The notes under the pieces are model-generated. The model was not told the DNA's origin. It did no database searches and saw only the letters and a list, made by a program, of their open reading frames with translations. Source: Plectrocnemia conspersa (Eukaryota; Arthropoda; Insecta; Trichoptera; Polycentropodidae). From it: a stretch of DNA of 64,000 nucleotides. Positions 25,691-38,110 of the stretch are shown here, in pieces. The position numbers and the translations under genes were made by a program. Each line of letters opens with the position of its first letter. The stretch's first letter is position 1. The stretch spans positions 744,001-808,000 of the forward strand of contig VTFK01000023.1 of NCBI GenBank assembly GCA_009617715.1, in the 5' to 3' direction.

Positions 25691-26369
25691 TTTTGATTTT
25701 TTACCTAGCTGGTAAAGATTTATTTTGTTATAACAAATTATGCTAACGTATGTTAGGTTACAACAGAAAATTTATATAAAAAATATGTAATGAATTTATT
25801 CACCAGATATGATAGATATTTCAAAACACTTCAGACCCAAGTTTTTCAGGTATTAGCTAGGTATACCTAATATACTTTTTATTTATAAACACTTAACAAA
25901 GTATGTATTTAATACATTTTTATAAAATTTTGTTTGAATTATCTTTATACTCTAATAAAAAAATCGTTGCATTTTGAACGTTAATTATCTTTTAATTATA
26001 GCTAGAAGTTAAAAATATAATCTTCATACCTTTAAATCCTTATTATTTTTATCTAAATTTAATGCTGTAGGCAATTTGAAACATACATAAATTAACTAAA
26101 ACATTTATACCGTTCATAAAAAATATATAATTAAAAGTCAGACAATAAAACAATGTGTTAATATGTAATATATAAAAGATCTAATATCAGCATAAAAATT
26201 ATATGTGTTTTTTAAGTAAATAGTGCAACTGATTTTAATAGACTGCAATTAATAATGATGTATTGTGAACCAATTGATTTCCGAGCCGAATAAAGCTGTC
26301 ACTTATATAGCTTTCACCATCAGCATATGGTGACCATGTTCGGAACTAGATTTCTGGTGTTTGGAAAAG
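25691..26369. other. AT-rich DNA
   Basis: No gene or repeat recognised. The last 60 bases may already belong to the LINE relic that follows. Confidence 0.45.
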
Positions 26370-26675
26370 TAAAGCACCTGATCATAGACTTTGCAGTCGT
26401 AAATCATAGACTCAGTCGTATTCGAATGAGGGGAAGATTTATCAAATACAGCCTAATATGTGCATATTAACCCACAGAGAAGAAATCACAAGAAGAAACG
26501 AAGAAATTCTATGATGCCCTAGACAAAACATATGATGAATGTCCTTAACATGATATGAATAGATCATTTCTCGTGATATTAAAAACATCGATCTATCCTT
26601 TTAAATAAATATACGAAATTATAGAACAGCTAATATAGATTCTGATTACATAATAAACGCAAAACTACAAGCGTG
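26370..26675 (+). pseudogene. RTE-like LINE endonuclease relic
   Basis: In the plus strand near 26425-26535 the translation RGRFIKYSLICAY, a stop, then PTE and, in another frame, FYDALDKTYDECP plus a stop and HDM, follows the apurinic-endonuclease region of RTE-clade LINEs (GxFxNxxxIxxHAPTE followed by FYxxLxxxYDxxPxHD). Intact proteins nick target DNA to prime reverse transcription. Stops and frameshifts show it is dead. The relic is interrupted by a mariner at 26676 and resumes after it. Confidence 0.65.
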
Positions 26676-27717
26676 AATATCAACCTCAAGTATAGGTTCT
26701 TGCCATTTTTTAAAAAAAAAAAATGACTGTCTTCCATCTATTAGTCAATTTATTTATTTCAACCCTACAAAACAAATTAGATTTTGGAGAAAAAAAACTC
26801 ATCAAGGGATGTTTTGATCTGCTCTGTTGGACTAAATTTTTCACAATTGAGAAAATTATGCAGAGATCAGAATAAATGGCAATCACTTGGTGCCGAGTCT
26901 AAGGAGTATGGGGAATGCTGTAAAAATTCCCATTTCACGGCAATTAATTTTCTTTGTGTGGCAACATGTAGTCTGGCATTATCTTGATGAAAAATTACAC
27001 TTTTTGTTTATCAAATGTGGTCGTTTTTAAATTGATGCTTGGTTTAAATTATTCAATTGTTGAAAATACTTTATTGTCTCACGATTTTAATTGCCCTGAA
27101 TATCCCACTTTACACACAACATTTTTTTTGTGCACTTCGCTTTTAGGGATAAAAGGATGCGTTGTTTCGGAGGTTGACCATTGCAGTAGACGATCCACTT
27201 TTCATCGTCCATTACAATTTGATCCAATAATGAATCCCAATTTGTCTTACGAGAAGAGATCTGCAGATAGTCAACCTGTCAAACAAATTCTTCAGTGACA
27301 AATCATGCGGCACTCAAATGCTTGGACACCATACCCATTCTATGGTAATGTCGAAAACGGTTAATTGGTTAATATTAAGCCTTTGCAATTTCCATTGAAG
27401 TTAGTTAGTTCAATTTCGATGAGACATCCAGCGTAGGGTTGTTGAAGCAAAAATAATACGTTCATCTTTTCACCGCACAGAATAGATATTTTCAGTTGCG
27501 GTAGAAGCACCACTGCATTTTATAAACTCATAGCATGGCCAGTGCCAATTTTATTTAATGGTTGTTACACGATCGGTTGTTGAACAGAAACTGGCCAAAT
27601 CAGGTAGTGTCCTTTTTAAGGAATTACAAAAAAAAAATCAAGACAAAAGACAACCGTTTAAACCATCTGAAAATTAGTACCATTAAAATGGCAAGAACTT
27701 AGGCATCATCCTATATA
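26676..27717 (-). mobile_element. mariner element with cecropia-like termini, degraded
   Basis: Inverted ends carry TATAGGTTCTTGCCATTTT (about 26691-26710) and, inverted, CCTAAGTTCTTGCCATTTTA (about 27684-27704). This resembles the AGGTC..CCATAAGTTC..GCC ends of cecropia-type mariners, with TA at both borders. The minus strand encodes a decayed transposase. Length is about 1.04 kb against about 1.3 kb for intact mariners, so some sequence has been lost. The element lies between two parts of an RTE-like LINE relic, so it inserted into it. Exact borders are uncertain by a few bases. Confidence 0.85.
26770..27335 (-). pseudogene. mariner transposase pseudogene
   Basis: Reading right to left: LTICRSLLVRQ near 27240-27270, then the first catalytic aspartate region DDEKWIVYCN near 27185-27220, the second-aspartate region FHQDNARLHVATQRK at about 26955-26998, and HSPYSLDSAPSDCHLF near 26875-26925, which carries the third aspartate of the mariner D,D34D triad. 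Frames change several times and stops intervene (for example just after CVKWDIQGN), so no product of useful length can be made. The N-terminal DNA-binding part is barely traceable at 27300-27600. Confidence 0.85.
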
Positions 27718-28395
27718 ATAAATCATAAATTCAACGTACATCGCTTTGAAGCTTATAGCTGTCTAAAAGGCGTACATTAGGGAACTGAATTCCTATGCTG
27801 GAAACTTGAATGAAAAGCCAATGCCACAATAAACGAACAGTGAACCCAATGTCAAAATGCAATAAATCAAGCAGGCGGAGAGATCCGCAGAGAAGATCAG
27901 ATTGGTTCGATAAAGAATGTGCTTAAATAACGAACCAAAAAACTTGGCGTACAAAAGAAGCGACAAAGTCATTGCACGCGTAGTACACAAGAGGACTATC
28001 AAAATAAACGTAAGGAAGGAAAACGAATACAACGAAGAAAAAATATAATATTTGATGCAGCAAAAATCAGAGCTTTCAATAAAAAAATATTACAGCGCGC
28101 AGCAACTTCAATCTAAGAATATCTTAATGCAAAAGTATCAATGGTAACATTCTGAATGAAAAAATTATATCATCAACAGATGGTCAGAGCATTTTCGTAT
28201 TTTGTTAAACGGAGGTAAGAGCGCTAGATAGCGAGACGATGGTCTCGGCTCACACCCAAGAAGAGATTGATGAATCATGATTCAATGAGGTGACAAGAGC
28301 CGTAAAAAGACTAAATAATAATAAATCACGGTATAACAAGAGTACTTATTAAATACAGTAAAGATAACTTCCGGAACTTCACGCATGATATAATT
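27718..28395 (+). pseudogene. RTE-like LINE relic, linker and start of reverse transcriptase
   Basis: After the mariner the LINE relic continues: RRRDPQRRSDWFDKECA at about 27869-27919 matches the WFDxEC landmark between endonuclease and reverse transcriptase in RTE elements. A basic RKEGKRIQRRK stretch follows near 28010-28040, NGNILNEK-like sequence near 28140, and EVTRAVKRLNNNKS at about 28288-28329, the usual start of the reverse transcriptase domain. Several stops and frameshifts are present. The relic fades near 28395. Confidence 0.65.
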
Positions 28396-28735
28396 ATGCC
28401 AGTGGCGTGCCGTCCATACATGCGGTAGATTCAAAACGTCACCAGCATGCACGGTTTATGTCTGCGATTATTTAGAGAGCGAGCTGTACGAAAAGGTTTT
28501 AGCTTAGTTTATAACTTAATGGTGCGTGAATGGGTAAAACAGAAATTATTTTAACCAAAAAATATTAGTGTCAAACTGCGTGAGTATAAGGTATACCTTT
28601 TAGGCATTATGTGACCATGCGCGAATCCAGTTGACACAGCAAACACAAACTATACGAAAATATAAACATGTTTTACGACATGTTTGTAATTGAATCGGGT
28701 TTTGAAAAATGTGTTTTGAATATTTTCCAGACGAT
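28396..28735. other. Unassigned DNA after the RTE relic
   Basis: Begins with CCAGTGGCGTGCCGTCC, which resembles some hAT terminal sequences, but no matching right end was found. No gene is recognised. Confidence 0.3.
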
Positions 28736-29470
28736 TAACCTATCTTAAATAACGAGGGTTTCGCATCCGAAGAGCATATTCTAGAGAGCGGCAAGTGAAA
28801 AATGGAGACATTTAAGCGCATCAATAACGCGAAAAGGTTTTCAAGCTCTGATAACACAAAAAAGCGAGCGACTTTTTAAACGAACGCCATCAATATGATA
28901 ATGGATAAATAAATTATTTCGAGAACGGAGCGTAATTCCTCATTTCATCAGTTTGAGAAGCGTCAGAATTCCAAGATTGGAGGAATGCGCCAAACTCGGG
29001 ATCTATAAGCTCGGATGTCAACGGGCGCTTTGATGTCTGCCATAATGGGAATCAGATATCATCAAAAGCATTGTCTGCAATTCGACTTCGACACTAATCA
29101 TCACAATTAACGGAGACGCATCAAGTGGTTTTCGGCGCACAATGGCCGGAATCTGACGTTCCGCCGCCGATAATTCATCCCGGCTAGGAACGACAATAAC
29201 AAATGATCGGACCGTGAGAGCAATCTTTGCTGAAGTGGTAATTCGGCTGATCTAGTGACCCGTCACCGCCGACAGATACGGGGAAATTAAATAAGGACTA
29301 GAAATATGGCAACACAGCCTCAACGGGCTCTACCCCACCACCACTGCGACCGGCCATAATTTAACGCCGGATTGCGTATACAATAAATTTTAATAAAACA
29401 CCGGACATTCCCTCCCGGGGTCTGGGTCTAAGTGGGCTAGATCGCAACATTAATTTGTACGTGGGGGAGA
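28736..29470. promoter_or_regulatory. Long GC-richer island, candidate cis-regulatory element
   Basis: About 730 bases of balanced sequence with high CpG density and few long frames. It includes CGGCCATAATTTAACG near 29351, AATCATCACAATTAACGG near 29096 and many GGAATC/GATTCC-type words. The absence of any open frame over 60 codons in a GC-richer region argues against coding and for a non-coding functional element. This is one of the longest such islands here. Confidence 0.35.
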
Positions 29471-31070
29471 TTTAAAAAAATAAATAAACCATATTTTTGA
29501 TTCGGTTTTAAACTGATGCCTGGGAAAGTAAAACATAATGGTAGTCTTTGGTATAACAGTAGTATATAGTGGATTAAAAATTCCTTGTCGTATCCTTATT
29601 AAATAATGAGGATTGTGAGTTTATTTAATATTCTTTTAGTGGTAGGTACATACAAGATGAGATTAAAAACTGTACAGTCTAACAGGGTAGTTCCACATCT
29701 AGACGCACATTTTATTAAAGGTATGTCATTAGTTTTACGTTATTCATTTCCTGCTACTGTAAAAAAATAATAATTTGATTCCCGATATGATTATAGCAAA
29801 TTTAATGTTTTATTTAACAGTGTTTAAAAACTTATTAGCGAAAATCAAAAAAAATCGGCATGATGATTAAAAAATATTTCAGACGCCTGACTAGTAAAAC
29901 TAGTTAACAAAAAATGTTAATCGAATCTAATCCTAATATTTTCATGGAACTATTTGTTACTATCGATAAAATATGGGTTCATCATTATCAGTCTGTAATA
30001 AAAGAACAGTCAAAACAATGGTAAATTACAGGTTTACCGTTACACAAAAAAAACAGTGTAAGATCTGTCAGCTGGATTCTGATTTCTATAACAAAGAATC
30101 AGAAGAAATAGAATCCGCTGGATTCTAATTTTTGTGCAAAGTAAATGTTATTATAGCATGACTAATAAATACATTGCTCTAAATTTTTGATTTTTTGTTT
30201 AAAATTAAATTATGATGAATATTTTTCAATGATTTAAAACCTCTACAATTTTAAAAACAAGTAGTGGTTGAAATCCGCTAAGCTCACAGCTACATACAGA
30301 GCAGGTAGCGAGAACGGTGTCGGAAAAGGACATAGAATTCTGATTCAAATTAGAAAAATATTGTTGGGCAATATAAGATTTTTAGGAATTATGTTATTAT
30401 TTATTTAAAATATATGTTTTTAAATTCTAATGTCTAAAATATAAATATAAAATGTAAGTATCTCAAATAAAAAATAAAAATATTAGTGTTTCTTATTATT
30501 AATTTCCCGAGAAAAATACTTCATGTCTTGAGAAATTTGCTGATTTATTGAGAATTAAATGAATATTTTTTTGGGAAAATTAAATTATGCATATTTTATA
30601 TCACTGCATAAGAAAGGTTGAATCCATGCCAGATGTTTGAAAATGTGCATGTTTTTTTAGAAGCTTCTAATAGAAGTCGAAAATATTTTAATGGGATTTT
30701 TTAACGATTTATAAACTACTATGTTTTTATGATTTTCCGCTTTATATTTGGTCTAGTAATCTAAGAACTAGATTAATAATCAAATGCCGAAAAACCGCTT
30801 CGCGTAAAAATCAGCAAATTCAAAATTTTTTGGGGGCTTTTCACATTATATCTGCTTATCGGCGAACTCAAATCTCGTTAAAAAGGATTTTTTTTTCTAT
30901 TTTGTTTGAAATACAAAAATGTAAAGTAAAGACAGCTGTTATTGACAAATTTCTGAATAAGATATAAATTCGAGAGTCCGAAATTCCCGCTGTAATCAAT
31001 CGAAGTAGATTGATTCGTGCCGATCCTTTTTTTTGTTTGCGTCAATTCTCTGGCGCATCAAATTAATATA
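29471..31070. other. AT-rich DNA with a repeat fragment at 30255-30320
   Basis: 30255-30320 (AAAACAAGTAGTGGTTGAAA, then CTCACAGCTACATACAGAGC and AGGTAGCG) resembles 48585-48650 in the same orientation. A short partly self-complementary stretch with GGATTCTGATTTCT and AGAAATAGAATCC lies at 30074-30115. No gene is recognised. Confidence 0.4.
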
Positions 31071-31525
31071 TCTTTGTTACGAAACGGTCACGAAAAACAA
31101 TATATCACCGGAAGACAAATAGGCTATAAATAAGGCTACAATATTACTCTCACACAATTCAACCTCGGAGATATTCATCGAGAAAATGTTACTTTTTAAA
31201 GGCGTGTACTGATTCCCTTGTTCTAAGAAGCGAGTACAGTGGCTTGGTGATTGTGATTAGTTAACAAGTTTTGCAGCTCTGAATACTTAAGCCTGGATTC
31301 CAATGAGGAAAAGGTAGTCACCTAGAAGTGACCTAGCAGATTCCAGCAGACACTCGAAAAGACTAGCAGACCGCCCCCTCGTGGACAACATACGATCATG
31401 GAGGCTCACATCCTGGGAAGGATTCCACCATACGAGCACCGTAGCAGAGAGGGATCAACCTCCGCTATACTGTCGCTGCCACGCTACCTACATGACCTCT
31501 AAGGATCTTCCACCGACAACATCTA
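31071..31525 (+). repeat. LTR-like dispersed repeat R2, copy 1
   Basis: Starts TGTTACGAAACGGTCAC at about 31076 and ends near CCGACAACA at about 31525, so it has the TG...CA ends and roughly 450-bp size expected of a solo long terminal repeat. Segments TTCTAAGAAGCGAGTACAG, TACTTAAGCCTGGATTCC and the following purine-rich part match 40230-40490. I could not find a clear target duplication. LTR nature is an inference and the element family is unknown. Confidence 0.5.
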
Positions 31526-33390
31526 ATGCTTAATTTTATATTTTTATATTTATTATATTGCAGCTAATAACAAAATGGCTATTAACCAAATACTTTAAAA
31601 TTCTTAAGATTTTCTCAATTCTCGAGAAACAAAAATCATCAAAATATGAAAAATATTTATCACAATATATATTTAATTTTATTGGTAAGCAAAAGCATAT
31701 TCTCAAATCGAGTTTCGTGATAGTCATCAATTAATCGTTGAAAGGTCAATGACGGGAAACAATCAAGTGCACTCGAGACCTTACATACTTGACCTATAAG
31801 TCATCGACGCTTCTATCAACAATGTCTAGACTAGCCCTCAACATTGTTCACGCGACGAATAGGTCATTATCGCTTTTTCACATCACAACAGTGTTGTTGG
31901 AAAGGCTACGTTAACGAGATTTGTTCGCGCTGTGGAGGTTTTAAAACAAACTCAAGCACTAAAACAATAACTGCCCGTGTAGTTCCGCGGAGGGCAAAAA
32001 TTAAAATTAAACATTTATCTTACAAGTAAGGTCCATTAAAACTATTATGTCAGGTTTTGTAGTTAACATTTCGCCCGGCGCTGCACTAGTACCTTCATAA
32101 TTCCTAACTTTTACATTTGCACTACCGCGTGTATTTTTATGGCGTATTAAAAAATAGCAAACGACAGTTTATTTAGTAGTAGTTCATATTAAATACATTT
32201 TAAGTATCAGAGTACACATTTAATCGTGATACACACTTATTACATTGTAAGGGCTAGTAATCCCATAATTGCTGCCCTTAATAATGTTTTCTCATACATG
32301 CTTAAATATAATCAATTAAAATTTTAAAATTTTATAAATATAATATTAGAGTAGCACAGCCCTATCCTAGCTACTCAGGTTACGCTCGTCGTAGTGGTTT
32401 CAAAACGTTGCCGCCCGGTTTATGATTGCCATAAAGAGGGTACGTTGAATACATTAAATATTCGGCCTGAGAAAGGACCCGATATCTAATATATTAACCC
32501 CTGACACTGCTTCCTACGCCTAGGACCCTGGAAAGGTTGCGCTTGTTGATAGTTCATGTCCGCCCACTGGTATAAGATAATCCATTACGCAAATGCCAAC
32601 TTGTCGCGTCCCAAATTAACAATGGCTTTCGCGTGATATTATTCTAAGCAGAGATCATCTTGCGGGGATGTAAGTGCGTGTGCGGGTCACCCCTAAAGTT
32701 CTTAAACTAAAAACACATTCACTAGAGTTCACGCAATTACGACATAAGTGGTTTCAGAAAACACTTACCAGTTAATAAAAAAAACACACAGTGAGTCATA
32801 CTTGAACAGGATTTTTGTAGTATTTATTGTACAGTGTATTTAGAAAAACTGATTTCACTTTATAATAAAACACCATACAGGCGGCCATTAAAAACTAAGC
32901 ACATGTAATATAATTAATTTTAGTATTTACACAAATACGGTTTATTTTATTACAAAAGGATCTAAAGTTTATATAGAGGTAGTGAAGTGACAATTCAGCG
33001 TTGTCAAGTGTCAAATCAAGCCATTTTCCATATTTTCTTAAACACTGCTATTTTAAACACATACTGCAAGAACAAGGCATATATATATACTCTAACACGT
33101 CACGCGAGCCCTATAACAATATAAAATTACTTAAATCATTTTTACTAACGAAATATAATCACGATAGATTAGTGGTATTAGTAGGTGATTAATACAACGA
33201 AGACCTAAGCTCAAATCACATATGGATCCAAGTGTTTTTTTGTTGTGGTAATATAAAATAATATTAATTAATTTTTTCTAGATAATAACTATTCGTTAAT
33301 ATATGTAGTGAAATATTTTAAAATTATAAATTTCTAAAAACCGGCTAATGTTAAAAATATATTTTTCTGTGGTACGATAGCGGCAAGCCC
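31526..33390. promoter_or_regulatory. AT-rich DNA with islands at 31735-32035 and 32340-32700
   Basis: The two islands have raised GC and CpG. The second includes GGTTACGCTCGTCGTAGTGG near 32388 and a TTGCGGGGATG..GTGCGGGTCACCCC patch near 32660-32693. A weak tRNA-like or SINE-like segment (GACCTAAGCTCAAATC at 33202) lies near 33165-33235. No coding frame is convincing. Confidence 0.25.
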
Positions 33391-34390
33391 TTTATGCCTG
33401 CACTACACTCTCTGGAAGTTGTCCAAACCGAAGTTACAAGTGAAGTCGGCCGAAACCTACGACTTCGAGTAAGCGATCACACTGTCGCAAATTTCATATG
33501 CCGTCCGGACGGCGGCCGTGAAAGACGTATGAATGGCGGCTTCTGTTACGTACAGCCGGCATATTTACGCGCGATCGAAAAATGTGCCAAATAATCGCAA
33601 TTTTTAAATTGTCATATTATTAAAATTACGCTACTGATAATTATAAAAGTTTGTGTGGGCACTCACCAATACAATATCAGTGAAAACTTTTCCCGTCGTA
33701 AATATTCAATTTACGCAAAATCTTTGTCGGCTTTTGCAAAATGCCATAAGGCATAAAAATGATACTTCGGAATACGAACACTACATCTGTGACTATCCTA
33801 GAAGTTGTCGCCATCGATTCTAAATAAGAATTCGTTATGGTGTGACATTCATATAAACCGATCTATGATAATACATAAGGATATTCGAAACGATTTTTTT
33901 TAACAAAATTAAGTACTACTAATTATTTTTTAAATATTCAATTTTATAAGAAAAAAAATATAATAACGATATCTGTTAAAAGAATATACAAACAAAAATA
34001 TAAAAAATCCCTTTTGGTGCCCTAAAATATTTAAAGATGTCAGTAAGTCTGTTGAAGTCCCCGATAAGTATGTGGTATTATAACTTGACTACGTAACCAC
34101 GATGCAGCGCTCGACATGCGTGTTGACCATAGGACGCCTACGCGCATACTGAAATTGAACCGAGTTACTAGTTCTATCTCAGTTTGCGAAACACCATTTC
34201 ATTATCTCTCTCACTGTCGTCACACGGAAGTATCTCACCGCTCGCGCTTGAAAGAGCAGCTCCGACTTCGGTCATTTTGCGGACAATGTTCGGAAGCGCT
34301 CGAAGCTGGCCAAGTCGACTGAATTACCCCTACTGTACCTCCCGTTCTCGGTAACCTCGGACAACTTCTGAGAGATTTTAGAGCGGACAG
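33391..34390 (+). mobile_element. Dispersed repeat R1, copy 2, with terminal inverted repeats
   Basis: This is the longer copy of the repeat at 9334-10186. Its left end (GCACTACACTCTCTGGAAGT at 33400) and its right end (34352-34384, inverted: TCTCTCAGAAGTTGTCCG) form an inverted repeat of about 26 bases with a few differences, which suggests a non-autonomous DNA transposon of about 985 bp. No transposase frame is present. Several 60-70 codon frames are not shared between copies. The target-site duplication is not obvious, so the superfamily is undetermined. Confidence 0.7.
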
Positions 34391-34990
34391 AACCGAATAC
34401 GACCGAATTAACCCACTATATTCTCCGTCCTTAGGCATTAAAGTGAAGTTTCAAAATGTGTATATTGAATGCTTGGAATTATGGTGGAATCCTAAATATT
34501 TAAGCCTAAAAGATTACCATTCTACATTACTACTTTAATATATTAAAATATTTGGAAACTTTAATTCTGATACAATCAAAGTATGATTGAAGATCAGAGA
34601 AGCAAGCATTTATTTTTTGTTTAAATTTGTTGTTCAAAATTTATCAGATTTAATATAATATATTACTCGGTTTTTTGGAGCATCTTGTATTAGAGTTAAA
34701 TGCAAATTCAATCAGATAACGAAGGATAACAACTCTGTCTGTTAAGTGTTAAATTTTTCAATTCTGCCAACAATGGAAATGTGGCGTGATAGAACAGCTT
34801 TGTCATGCTCGCCGAAAAGTAATCTGAAATCTTAATGTAAATACGTCTGCCTGCATTGACATATAGTAAACCAGAGTAAATATAATAAAAAATATTTAAA
34901 AAAATAAAACACTTAATTTATTAAACTTCATAAATATGCATGAATCTAAAAAGTACATCGCAATATCTCAGTTAAACCTCATTTGCAATC
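34391..34990. other. AT-rich DNA
   Basis: The first ~60 bases (to 34440) may belong to the repeat to the left. The remainder has nothing recognisable. Confidence 0.45.
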
Positions 34991-35500
34991 TGCTCGCTAA
35001 CCGTACGCTTTAATACGGAAAATCCGTTCGTCTGTTTGTTTATTTACACTCATGTGCATACGAGCGTGGCGTTTCGGCTCGCTTTGTTCGCACTACTAAT
35101 TATTGTTTGTCTAATTACCTCACCACTTGAGGATACTACAAATTACTAATTAACTCTGTTGGCATGGCTCCTTAATTAACTTTATTGGAGTTGATGGGAC
35201 ATTAGGACAACCTCGATTGTTCGATGCGGCGTATGAATCCCTTTATTAAAATTGCAGCGGACAACAGCGGCTCCCAAACTTACACCCCCGTTTAATAACC
35301 GTCTCTCCTGTGAGCGGCTAGGGTGGGCGGGTGTCTTTTTTCTCCTTTTGAAATATGATAATTTGCATATTTTCATAAATGGCGAACGATCCGAACAGGA
35401 GGTCGGCCTTTGCAAGTGAGCTCGCCATAAAAAAAAAAAGTGCTCGGCCTATAAAAGATTTTACGGACCTAATGGCGCGACTTATTACTCTTCATTAAAT
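34991..35500. promoter_or_regulatory. GC-richer island, candidate cis-regulatory element
   Basis: CpG-bearing sequence with many TAATTA-type words (35097-35180) interleaved with richer blocks (GCTAGGGTGGGCGGGTG near 35317). Homeodomain-type words next to GC-rich blocks are common in developmental enhancers. Evidence is compositional only. Confidence 0.3.
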
Positions 35501-35704
35501 TGAATCTCCGAATATCCCTAAGCAGAACAATTTCATTACACAATTTTCCTTTATTGTCCTTAAAATTAAGGGGAGCAGCTAAAATTGTTATTGCGACATG
35601 AGAATTAATTGTTTTCATTATATAAGGCACACCGACACATGTATAGGTAATGATTAAAATTTACATTTTATTAGTGGTTCTTCACCACATCCACGGAGGT
35701 TAAT

Positions 35705-35717
35705 ATATATGTATGTG

Positions 35718-35805
<88 letters not shown>

Positions 35806-35835
35806 ATATATAATATATATATATATACATATATA
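35705..35835. repeat. (TA)n microsatellite
   Basis: Nearly pure TA dinucleotide with GTATGTGTATA interruptions at both ends that are near copies of each other. The long minus-strand frames of alternating I and Y residues through it are artefacts. Confidence 0.95.
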
Positions 35836-35929
35836 TGTATATACACACAACAATTATAATGTAGTACAACTAAGTAGATAAGCATCATCCAACAAATATT
35901 TGTTTGTAGCTCCTCATAGCTATAGCCAA

Positions 35930-36540
35930 AAACATCATCGTATTTGGCAAGCTCGTTGAGAAGCTAGATAGCTCGTGCAAGAAGAGCGTTGACGTCCTAG
36001 CCATGTCGGGCAAGAATAAGGAACGCGATCGCGACTCTAAACATTGACGGATTGTCGACACCGTCCTTTAGCAACTTCATAAAGTACTTAATTAAGTGAA
36101 CGCTATGCCAAAAATTCATGAATTGTATGCCATCGCTCTTTACAAAAAGACACTAGGATACAAATACAGTTACGACCCATATTTACTAACTAATAAATAC
36201 CCATATCAATAAATTTTCTATGAATTCTCTCCAACAACAAGGAATACTTTGCTTCTCTTAGATTACATACAATGGAGCCATATTCGAGGACGCTACGAAA
36301 TATCATATCATTGCGAATCGCAAATAAATGATTAAATGACACGCGCTCCGCATAACGAAGTCGAGCATCCCCGACGTTCGATTTCGAATGTCACTCATAA
36401 GACATCAACCAAAAATTTATACTTAAAACACAAAGGAATACAGCAAGAAATTTCAGCAGGAGAATTCATCCGGGAAGAAGATCTATAAAATATGACAGCA
36501 TGGCACTTGGCGATGCTTATAAATTGTCATATTCTGTCGC
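35930..36540 (-). pseudogene. Jockey/CR1-like LINE 3'-part relic (same family as 49.3 kb)
   Basis: GGATTGTCGACACCG..CTTTAGCAACTTCATAAA at about 36050-36085, GACGTCCTAGCC at 35990 and ATATTCGAGGACGCTACGAA near 36281 align with 49604, 49680-49720 and 49910-49935 of the better copy, in the same order and orientation. On the minus strand this is the region after the reverse transcriptase catalytic motifs. Indels are frequent. It is a 5'-truncated, decayed insertion whose 3' side lies toward the TA microsatellite. Confidence 0.7.
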
Positions 36541-37212
36541 TTTTTGTTTTGTTAAAATATACAAATAAGCTTTTTTTCATTGTTATATCATAAGTTGCTA
36601 CATATGTATATTTGTGTCGTCTCAGCTTAGTGGCAAAACGTCACTTTTTGTATCGTTACAAACTTCAACGCGTTGAAAGACGTTTCTGATATGTAAATAA
36701 GGAAAATTTATTGTTTAAAATGCATTTTGTGCTAGACGATTTGTTATTACAGACGTATACAAATTCAAGATCTAGATTGCTATTGTAAATATTCAAGAAT
36801 CTAGATACATGGTTGCCGCATCAATTTAGTAATGTAATCTATGCTAGCGATTTGTTATTCAAGCGTAAAAAAACAACTATTTTTGAAACAACTCATCACT
36901 GGCCATAAAACGTGGATTTAGTTATTTATTGTAAGGAAAACATATCAAAAAATTATCAACGAGATGAGACAGTAGAGATCATTGCAAAAGCATGATTGCA
37001 CCCAAAAAAATCATGTTCTATATATGCTGCCACCAAACTGAACTATCGATTCCACTAAGTACTGCTTTCAATTAAATATAAAAAGAAACTGTAATCAGGA
37101 AGAAACCATAAACTATGCCAGACCACGCGTTTCAATAAAGGCTGGATAACACAATTTCAACTTATTTGAGATATTTTAGTTGTAATTATATTATTGAAAA
37201 AAAAAATCACGA
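36541..37212. other. AT-rich DNA
   Basis: No gene or assigned repeat. Confidence 0.45.
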
Positions 37213-37335
37213 GTAGTGACTGAGGATCTCACACGGACATCATCCCTACGTCAGCTTCTCCATCCACCGCTCGGAAAAAACATCTCGCCATTTATCGTCT
37301 ATTACAACAATTTAATATAATCTAATAAATCGATA
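37213..37335 (-). repeat. Short dispersed repeat matching 14243-14345
   Basis: The reverse complement carries TTAGATTATATTA, GACGATAAATGGCGAGATG and GGGATGATGTCCGTG in the same order as at 14.25 kb. I infer another RTE relic fragment; no protein motif is clear. Confidence 0.6.
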
Positions 37336-38110
37336 AGCCCATTTGTAAGCTACATATCATCACGACATCACGAATCAGAGGAAATACATAAAAATAAAAA
37401 ACATGTATTATATAAAATCCCATTTCTAATATCATACATACAGTTAAGTACAAGTATGCCACCAATCACATGTAAATGTCATTCTAACAAGATTTAGAAT
37501 TTTAGATATTAAATCAATGAACGATCTGATACCCATCTACTTTGAACATCGTATTCAGAAACACGCTACTTACAACGTCGTCCATTCACACAACCCGTAT
37601 ACATTACACCGACGACAGTTTGTAATGTACACTCCTCCATTCGCCTAACTTTTGACCACCGACTGAATTTATGTCCGGCGACATTGGAGAGGCGCGGCCC
37701 TGCGTTCGGTTAACGGTGCCCAGTCACACGAACGACCGTCCTTAACCCTGTTGCGACCCTGCGTCCGATTACGGTTCAATTAACCGACAGAGCCAGATAT
37801 TGGCGGTCGCGTTGTTGGGACGTATTTCCAAGAATTGTGTCTGCGGTCTCGTGAATCATATAGTCTTAATGTGAAAATGATCGTTTCGTTGAACCGTAGA
37901 ATAGAGGCAACCACAAAGCGGTTTATGCACGTGCGATTTCGCAGTGTAGTTGTTGACTAATGATTGACAATGTATTGTTTGTTGGCCGGATGCTATATTG
38001 AATCGTTTTACCGAAACGCACACGCAAAACTGATCATACGCTATTAATTGCGGTTGATAACGTTCTGGGAAATTTGTTCAACAACAACAGCATAAAGCCT
38101 TGGGATCGAA
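37336..38110. promoter_or_regulatory. AT-rich lead, then GC-richer island at 37540-38110
   Basis: The island includes GGAGAGGCGCGGCCCTGCG near 37687 and repeated TGCGACCCTGCGTCCG- and CTGCGTTCGGTTA-like words at 37700-37770, which are near-duplicates of each other. There is no sustained frame. Candidate cis-regulatory element by composition. Confidence 0.3.

Noticed and set aside
26784..27298. Plus-strand frames of 67 and 104 codons
   Set aside because: They are antisense shadows of the mariner transposase relic on the minus strand.
28402..28420. CAGTGGCGTGCCGTCC as the left end of a third hAT element
   Set aside because: No inverted right end or 8-bp duplication was found downstream.
33165..33235. 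Another SINE-B head (GACCTAAGCTCAAATC)
   Set aside because: The B box is poor (GCTCAAATC) and no family tail word follows, so the match is too weak to list as a copy.
35654..35888. Long I/Y-rich minus-strand frames
   Set aside because: They are translations of the TA microsatellite.
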